Made by a program: the position numbers and the translations under genes
DNA from: Candidatus Bathyarchaeota archaeon
Lineage (GTDB): Archaea > Thermoproteota > Bathyarchaeia > Bathyarchaeales > DTEX01
Reading direction: 5' to 3'
DNA: 9,155 nucleotides
Assembly: GCA_021162225.1 (NCBI GenBank)
Contig: JAGGZB010000023.1
Span: forward strand, 1-9,155
The notes under the pieces: model-generated
Told to the model about the DNA's origin: nothing
The model's input: the letters and a program-made list of their open reading frames with translations, nothing else
Database searches by the model: none
Shown: positions 6,704 to 9,155 of the stretch, one piece after another
Numbering within the stretch: position 1 is the stretch's first letter
How the letters are laid out: each line of letters opens with the position of its first letter

Positions 6704-7666
6704 ATAAACGATTTAGAAAGCATCCTTGAAAGAGCCCGTGAATCTAGCTGGGAAAGGTTCGGGCGGAGAATCTACTTTTACGCCCCGAGTTTCCTGTACT
6801 ACCAAAATGAATATTTTAAACCTCCAAGACGCTCCTTTCCTTCGATCTCCATAACTGGAAGAAAATGCTTTCTAAACTGCAAGCATTGCGGCGGGATAAT
6901 CCTCAAGCCGATGATCCCCGCTGAAACGCCTAGAAGGCTCATCGAAGTCCTGCATAAAATAAAAAGTGAAGGCGCCATTGGCTGTCTAATAAGCGGCGGA
7001 TGCCTAAGGAATGGGTCTGTACCGCTTGACGGATTCATCAACGCGATAGCCGAGGCTGGAAAGATAGGCTTAAAGACGGTTGTGCATACAGGCCTTATAA
7101 ATCTCGAAACTGCGGAGAAGCTAAAGGACGCGGGAGTAAACTCAGTATCCATCGACATTATAGGGTCAGATGAGACGATAAGAGAGATCTACAATCTAAA
7201 GGCTACCGTTCGAGACTATGAAGATTCTCTTAGAGCTCTTAAAGAAGCTGGTATCAACTTCACCCCGCATGTCTTAGTTGGGCTTCACTACGGCGAGTTA
7301 AAAGGGGAACTTAACGCTCTAAAAATAATCTCAAAGTATAATCCATCAGCCCTAATAATCATCGTCTTCTTTCCCATTAAAGGAACGGTCATGGAGAAGA
7401 TTAAGCCTCCCCAACCAAGGAAAGTGGCTGAGATAATCGCGCAGGCAAGGTTCATGATGCCTAATGTTCCAATAGTCTTAGGATGCGCCAGACCTAAGGG
7501 CGAGCATAGAGTTGAAACGGATGTCTTAGCCGTTAAGGCAGGCGTGAATGGAATAGCTTTCCCCGAGGAGCAGGCAATAAGGACGGCCTTAGAGCTCGGA
7601 TTGCAAATATCATTCCTGCCTGCATGTTGCTCCCAGATCTACGAGGACATCATCCGCGAATCCTAA
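6704..7666 (+). CDS. Radical SAM protein, biotin-synthase homologue; candidate partner in a two-protein (LipS1/LipS2-type) lipoyl synthase
   Basis: From ATA at 6704 the protein has 320 residues, beginning xNDLESILERARESSWERFG. The radical SAM motif is C55-x3-C59-x2-C62 (KCFLNCKHC), followed by GG. The first ATG (6911) lies after this motif, so a start there would remove the catalytic cluster and cannot be right. No ATG, GTG or TTG lies in frame between the TGA at 6695-6697 and 6911. Other features are CLISGGCLRNG (Cys94, Cys100), HVLVGLHYGEL, LGCARPKGEHRVETD (Cys261), AGVNGIAFPEEQAI and a terminal CC pair (308-309). I recall the LGCxRPxG...D..A..AGV.GIA pattern from the archaeal 'uncharacterized homolog of biotin synthetase' group, which I believe contains the second protein of the Thermococcus lipoyl synthase. 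That function is inferred. It starts 35 nt after deoxyhypusine synthase. Its 3' end overlaps the convergent membrane-protein gene by 17 bp. Confidence 0.75.
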   Translation: MNDLESILERARESSWERFGRRIYFYAPSFLYYQNEYFKPPRRSFPSISITGRKCFLNCKHCGGIILKPMIPAETPRRLIEVLHKIKSEGAIGCLISGGCLRNGSVPLDGFINAIAEAGKIGLKTVVHTGLINLETAEKLKDAGVNSVSIDIIGSDETIREIYNLKATVRDYEDSLRALKEAGINFTPHVLVGLHYGELKGELNALKIISKYNPSALIIIVFFPIKGTVMEKIKPPQPRKVAEIIAQARFMMPNVPIVLGCARPKGEHRVETDVLAVKAGVNGIAFPEEQAIRTALELGLQISFLPACCSQIYEDIIRES

Positions 7667-7958
7667 AGGTTAGGGAGCTTCTCATGAAAGATCCGACTTG
7701 ATCCCCAAGAATATTAAAGACCCTGCTTATTTTTCGAGCTTCCCCTCGGGGAAAACCAGCCCTTATTAATTCCCGCTCAAGGGACTTCCGAGCTTTCCTT
7801 ATGTTCCATTTCATAATGGTCCATATAAAGAAAAGGATGAAGGCTATCTTGAAAATTGACCATGCGATCCGCAGTATGCCTGAAACACGACGCATCTCTT
7901 CAGACCCTAAATAGGTGGGGAATCCCTTCGCTATTCTATTCTTCTTTTCCTTCTCCAA
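7650..7958 (-). CDS. Small single-pass membrane protein, unknown function
   Basis: 102 residues from a TTG at 7958, with an AAGGAG purine stretch 4 nt upstream (GGAG-AAGA-TTG). An alternative ATG at residue 22 would give about 81 residues. There is one clear transmembrane helix at about 27-49 (ILRIAWSIFKIAFILFFIWT), followed by a strongly basic segment (KWNIRKARK), which suggests a cytosolic C-terminus. Then comes an amphipathic helix with the motif RELIRAGFPRGEARKISR. That motif resembles KELKAGGIPDEVAIKMTQ in the 83-residue protein two genes upstream. It ends the three-gene - strand cluster and overlaps the 3' end of the convergent radical SAM gene by 17 bp. I do not recognise the family. 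Confidence 0.6.
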   Translation of the reverse strand: MEKEKKNRIAKGFPTYLGSEEMRRVSGILRIAWSIFKIAFILFFIWTIMKWNIRKARKSLERELIRAGFPRGEARKISRVFNILGDQVGSFMRSSLTFRIRG

Positions 7959-8037
7959 TCTTCTCCTTTAAAGCCTTAGAGATTGCTTCTCCCAATTCCT
8001 TTCCTTTCTTCCCTGAGGAGTCTCCTTTACGACTCAT
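7936..8037 (-). CDS. Tiny basic ORF (33 aa) overlapping both neighbours
   Basis: An ATG at 8037 overlaps the TGA of the 83-residue gene (ATGA). The 33 residues run MSRKGDSSGKKGKELGEAIS and continue with KALKEKIGEG, ending at the TAG at 7936-7938. They form a Lys/Glu-rich, likely helical peptide. Its 3' part overlaps the TTG start of the membrane-protein gene in another frame. The overlap suggests translational coupling across the three ORFs. The small size and low-complexity composition mean it could be a chance ORF. Confidence 0.35.
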   Translation of the reverse strand: MSRKGDSSGKKGKELGEAISKALKEKIGEGKEE

Positions 8038-8285
8038 GGCCCACTAAGAAGCGTTCCAAGATTAGTAAATGTCCTCACGTAGTCCTGAGTCATCTTTATG
8101 GCGACTTCATCGGGGATTCCGCCCGCCTTCAGCTCCTTATAGAAGTTTGCAGCAGCGGCTCCTATGTTCTTCCCAGCTTCAGCTGAGAATATTGAGCTAA
8201 TTATCCCCCTTATCAGGCTTGGAATCTGCTCCGAGAGAGTTTTCATCACTTCCTGGAACTCTTCTATATCGCTTTTTCTCTCCAT
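8034..8285 (-). CDS. Small helical protein, unknown function
   Basis: 83 residues from an ATG at 8285, with GGAG 3 nt upstream and an in-frame TAA 24-26 nt before the ATG. Composition and periodicity suggest an all-alpha protein: an acidic amphipathic N-terminal helix (DIEEFQEVMKTLSEQ), a hydrophobic/amphipathic stretch at 21-34 (IPSLIRGIISSIFS), an Ala/Gly-rich helix, and a conserved-looking motif KELKAGGIPDEVAIKMTQ near 50-67. It has no signal peptide. The same kind of motif (EL..(A/G)G.P...A) occurs in the membrane protein encoded at 7650-7958, so the two may act together. It is the first gene of a compact three-ORF run. I do not recognise a named family. Confidence 0.7.
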   Translation of the reverse strand: MERKSDIEEFQEVMKTLSEQIPSLIRGIISSIFSAEAGKNIGAAAANFYKELKAGGIPDEVAIKMTQDYVRTFTNLGTLLSGP

Positions 8286-8459
8286 AAGCTCCGCTTTCAG
8301 AATTAAAGATTAACCACGCTACTTTTAATAGTTGTGGCCTTTCTCTACTTTACGGCATCACCTAATGCATCCGTGATCATAAAGACAAAACGTCAACTTT
8401 GGCTCCAAACTAAGAAAAAGAGAACACATTTAGCTGCAGATATGTGCTTCATCGGCCTT
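8286..8459. other. Intergenic stretch with possible promoter for the small-protein cluster
   Basis: 174 bases with no coding signal I can support. On the - strand TATTAAAAGT (8321-8330) is placed about 40 nt upstream of the ATG at 8285 and could be its TATA element. It lies inside CCAC...GTGG ends (8314-8337) that form only a weak imperfect palindrome. Confidence 0.35.
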
Positions 8460-8741
8460 CTATAAGCTTCTGATCTTTAGAGCGTTCCTTGTAGCCTTCC
8501 CCTTATATTCTCGAGCAACTATCATGGTAGACGTCAATACTATGCTTGGTATATTTCTGATATTTTCAGAGAGGAAGCTCTCCAGAGTCTCGAGATCCTC
8601 AACCCTAACCTTAGCGATGACGTCAAACTCGCCGTAAACTATGCTCACATCCATAACCTCGTCGAACTCGATTATTTTCTTGCAGATTTCCCTCTCGCTT
8701 CCAGAGCTAACCTTCATCATCACGTAGGCCTTAATCGCCAT
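8460..8741 (-). CDS. Stand-alone Lrp/AsnC ligand-binding (RAM) domain protein
   Basis: 93 residues from the ATG at 8741 (MAIKAYVMMKVSSGSEREI). The whole protein is one RAM/AsnC-C-terminal domain: a first beta strand AYVMMKV, helix REICKKIIEF, then VMDVSIVYGEFDVIAKVRV with the family's GE(Y/F)D turn, helix LETLESFLSENI, and a last strand IVLTSTMIVA. There is no helix-turn-helix, so it is not a DNA-binding Lrp by itself. Such proteins typically oligomerise and bind amino acids or modulate full-length Lrp partners. The start is chosen because AAGGTGATC (8744-8752) lies 2 nt before this ATG and a TATA-like TTAAATTTAA lies about 45 nt upstream. The frame stays open to a GTG at 8861, which would add a 40-residue extension with no recognisable domain. 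Confidence 0.85.
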   Translation of the reverse strand: MAIKAYVMMKVSSGSEREICKKIIEFDEVMDVSIVYGEFDVIAKVRVEDLETLESFLSENIRNIPSIVLTSTMIVAREYKGKATRNALKIRSL

Positions 8742-8743
8742 CA

Positions 8744-8752
8744 GATCACCTT
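8744..8752 (-). promoter_or_regulatory. Shine-Dalgarno that decides the start of the RAM protein
   Basis: AAGGTGATC is nearly a full-length match to the archaeal anti-SD and lies 2 nt before the ATG at 8741. This favours that start over the upstream in-frame GTG at 8861 and ATG at 8837. Confidence 0.65.
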
Positions 8753-8782
8753 CAGACAGATCTAGAGGGATTAACTCAACGC

Positions 8783-8794
8783 TTAAATTTAATT
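8783..8794 (-). promoter_or_regulatory. Candidate TATA/BRE promoter of the RAM gene
   Basis: On the - strand purine-rich GGAAAGAA leads into TTAAATTTAA, a BRE-like plus TATA-like arrangement. RNA would begin near 8763, giving a leader of about 20 nt that contains the SD. Confidence 0.4.
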
Positions 8795-8889
8795 CTTTCC
8801 TTTTTAGAGTCTCAATGAAGAGTAGAGTGTTTCTCATCCGTAAAAGACGAGCTGAATCCACTAAAAAGATTAAAGATTTATAAGGTTTC

Positions 8890-8897
8890 TTTATATC
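8890..8897 (+). promoter_or_regulatory. Candidate TATA box of the right-edge gene
   Basis: TTTATATC is about 46 nt upstream of the ATG at 8939. RNA starting near 8920 would carry the GGGAGG SD (8923-8928). A second box, TTTATAAG at 8877-8884, is just upstream and could be used in either direction. Confidence 0.45.
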
Positions 8898-8938
8898 TAA
8901 CTGAATAATGATGATATAAACCGGGAGGAAAAGCGCAA

Positions 8939-9155
8939 ATGAGCTATGAATTTATTGAACCTCTGCAAGAGAGACCTAAAGTAAAGAAGAAGGCGCGCTA
9001 CAAGTCTTCCATAGCTGAAAAAATACTGAATGAATTCAAAGAATCTGATGCTAGATACGCAAAGGTTAGCTTTGAAAAACTTGAAGGAGTCTATAAGTCT
9101 CCAGCGTTTGCAAGCAGAGCTCTGGGAAGAGTGGCTAAAAGGCTTGGATTAAAAG
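8939..9155 (+). CDS. N-terminal part of a basic small protein, unknown function
   Basis: The frame is open from the ATG at 8939 to the window edge (72 complete codons), so the gene is cut off by the window rather than broken. The SD GGGAGG is 10 nt upstream. The product begins MSYEFIEPLQERPKVKKKAR, has the helix IAEKILNEFKES, then YAKVSFEKLEGVYKSP, and a basic helix SRALGRVAKRLGLK at the edge. High Lys/Arg content and the two-helix pattern suggest a nucleic-acid-binding protein. It is divergent from the RAM-domain gene. I do not recognise the family. Confidence 0.6.
   Translation, partial: MSYEFIEPLQERPKVKKKARYKSSIAEKILNEFKESDARYAKVSFEKLEGVYKSPAFASRALGRVAKRLGLK

Noticed and set aside
6799..7158. 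119-codon ORF on the - strand
   Set aside because: It is antisense to the second radical SAM gene and overlaps its cluster motif; no independent coding signal.
6911..7666. ATG start for the second radical SAM gene
   Set aside because: It lies after the CxxxCxxC cluster motif, so the product would lack the catalytic iron-sulfur site.
8314..8337. Imperfect palindrome CCAC...GTGG as a regulator operator
   Set aside because: Only the four outer bases pair cleanly and the interior does not align symmetrically, so there is too little to call a binding site.
1..9155. CRISPR array, rRNA or tRNA
   Set aside because: No regularly spaced repeats and no conserved RNA-gene sequence were seen on either strand.

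Overview
The window is archaeal chromosome with a decayed mobile element at its left end. The archaeal signs are a deoxyhypusine synthase (an enzyme absent from most bacteria), TATA-type promoters 20-50 nt upstream of starts, strong GGTGATC/GGAG-type Shine-Dalgarno (SD) sites, a stand-alone Lrp/AsnC ligand-binding (RAM) protein, and two radical SAM proteins resembling the two-protein archaeal lipoyl synthase. A Thermoproteota or Bathyarchaeia-like lineage is my best guess, with low confidence.

Region 1 (1-2733) is a mobile-element graveyard. On the + strand lies the C-terminal part of a P-loop ATPase or replication-type protein, broken by three frameshifts. Convergent to it on the - strand is a tyrosine recombinase with a C-terminal coiled coil, broken by at least three frameshifts and one in-frame stop. 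It ends about 20 nt from the core genome.

Region 2 (2754-7666) is intact metabolic and translation-related core. On the - strand a radical SAM protein is followed 35 nt later by a TalC/fructose-6-phosphate-aldolase-type transaldolase with an unusual insertion of about 60 residues. On the + strand, running divergently from a shared AT-rich promoter region, are a class II histone-deacetylase-fold deacetylase, deoxyhypusine synthase, and a second radical SAM protein. The two radical SAM proteins are candidates for the two halves of the LipS1/LipS2-type lipoyl synthase. The deacetylase next to deoxyhypusine synthase suggests a link to polyamine supply or hypusination. The deacetylase and the second radical SAM gene both lack any ATG, GTG or TTG at their homology-supported starts. 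Each has a strong SD exactly 4 nt upstream of a near-cognate codon (ACG and ATA).

Region 3 (7650-9155) holds, on the - strand, a small RAM-only Lrp/AsnC protein and a compact run of three tiny genes: 83 aa, 33 aa overlapping by ATGA, and a 102 aa single-pass membrane protein. The first and last share a short helical motif. A divergent basic protein starts at 8939 and runs off the right edge.

I saw no tRNA, rRNA, CRISPR array or intact insertion sequence.
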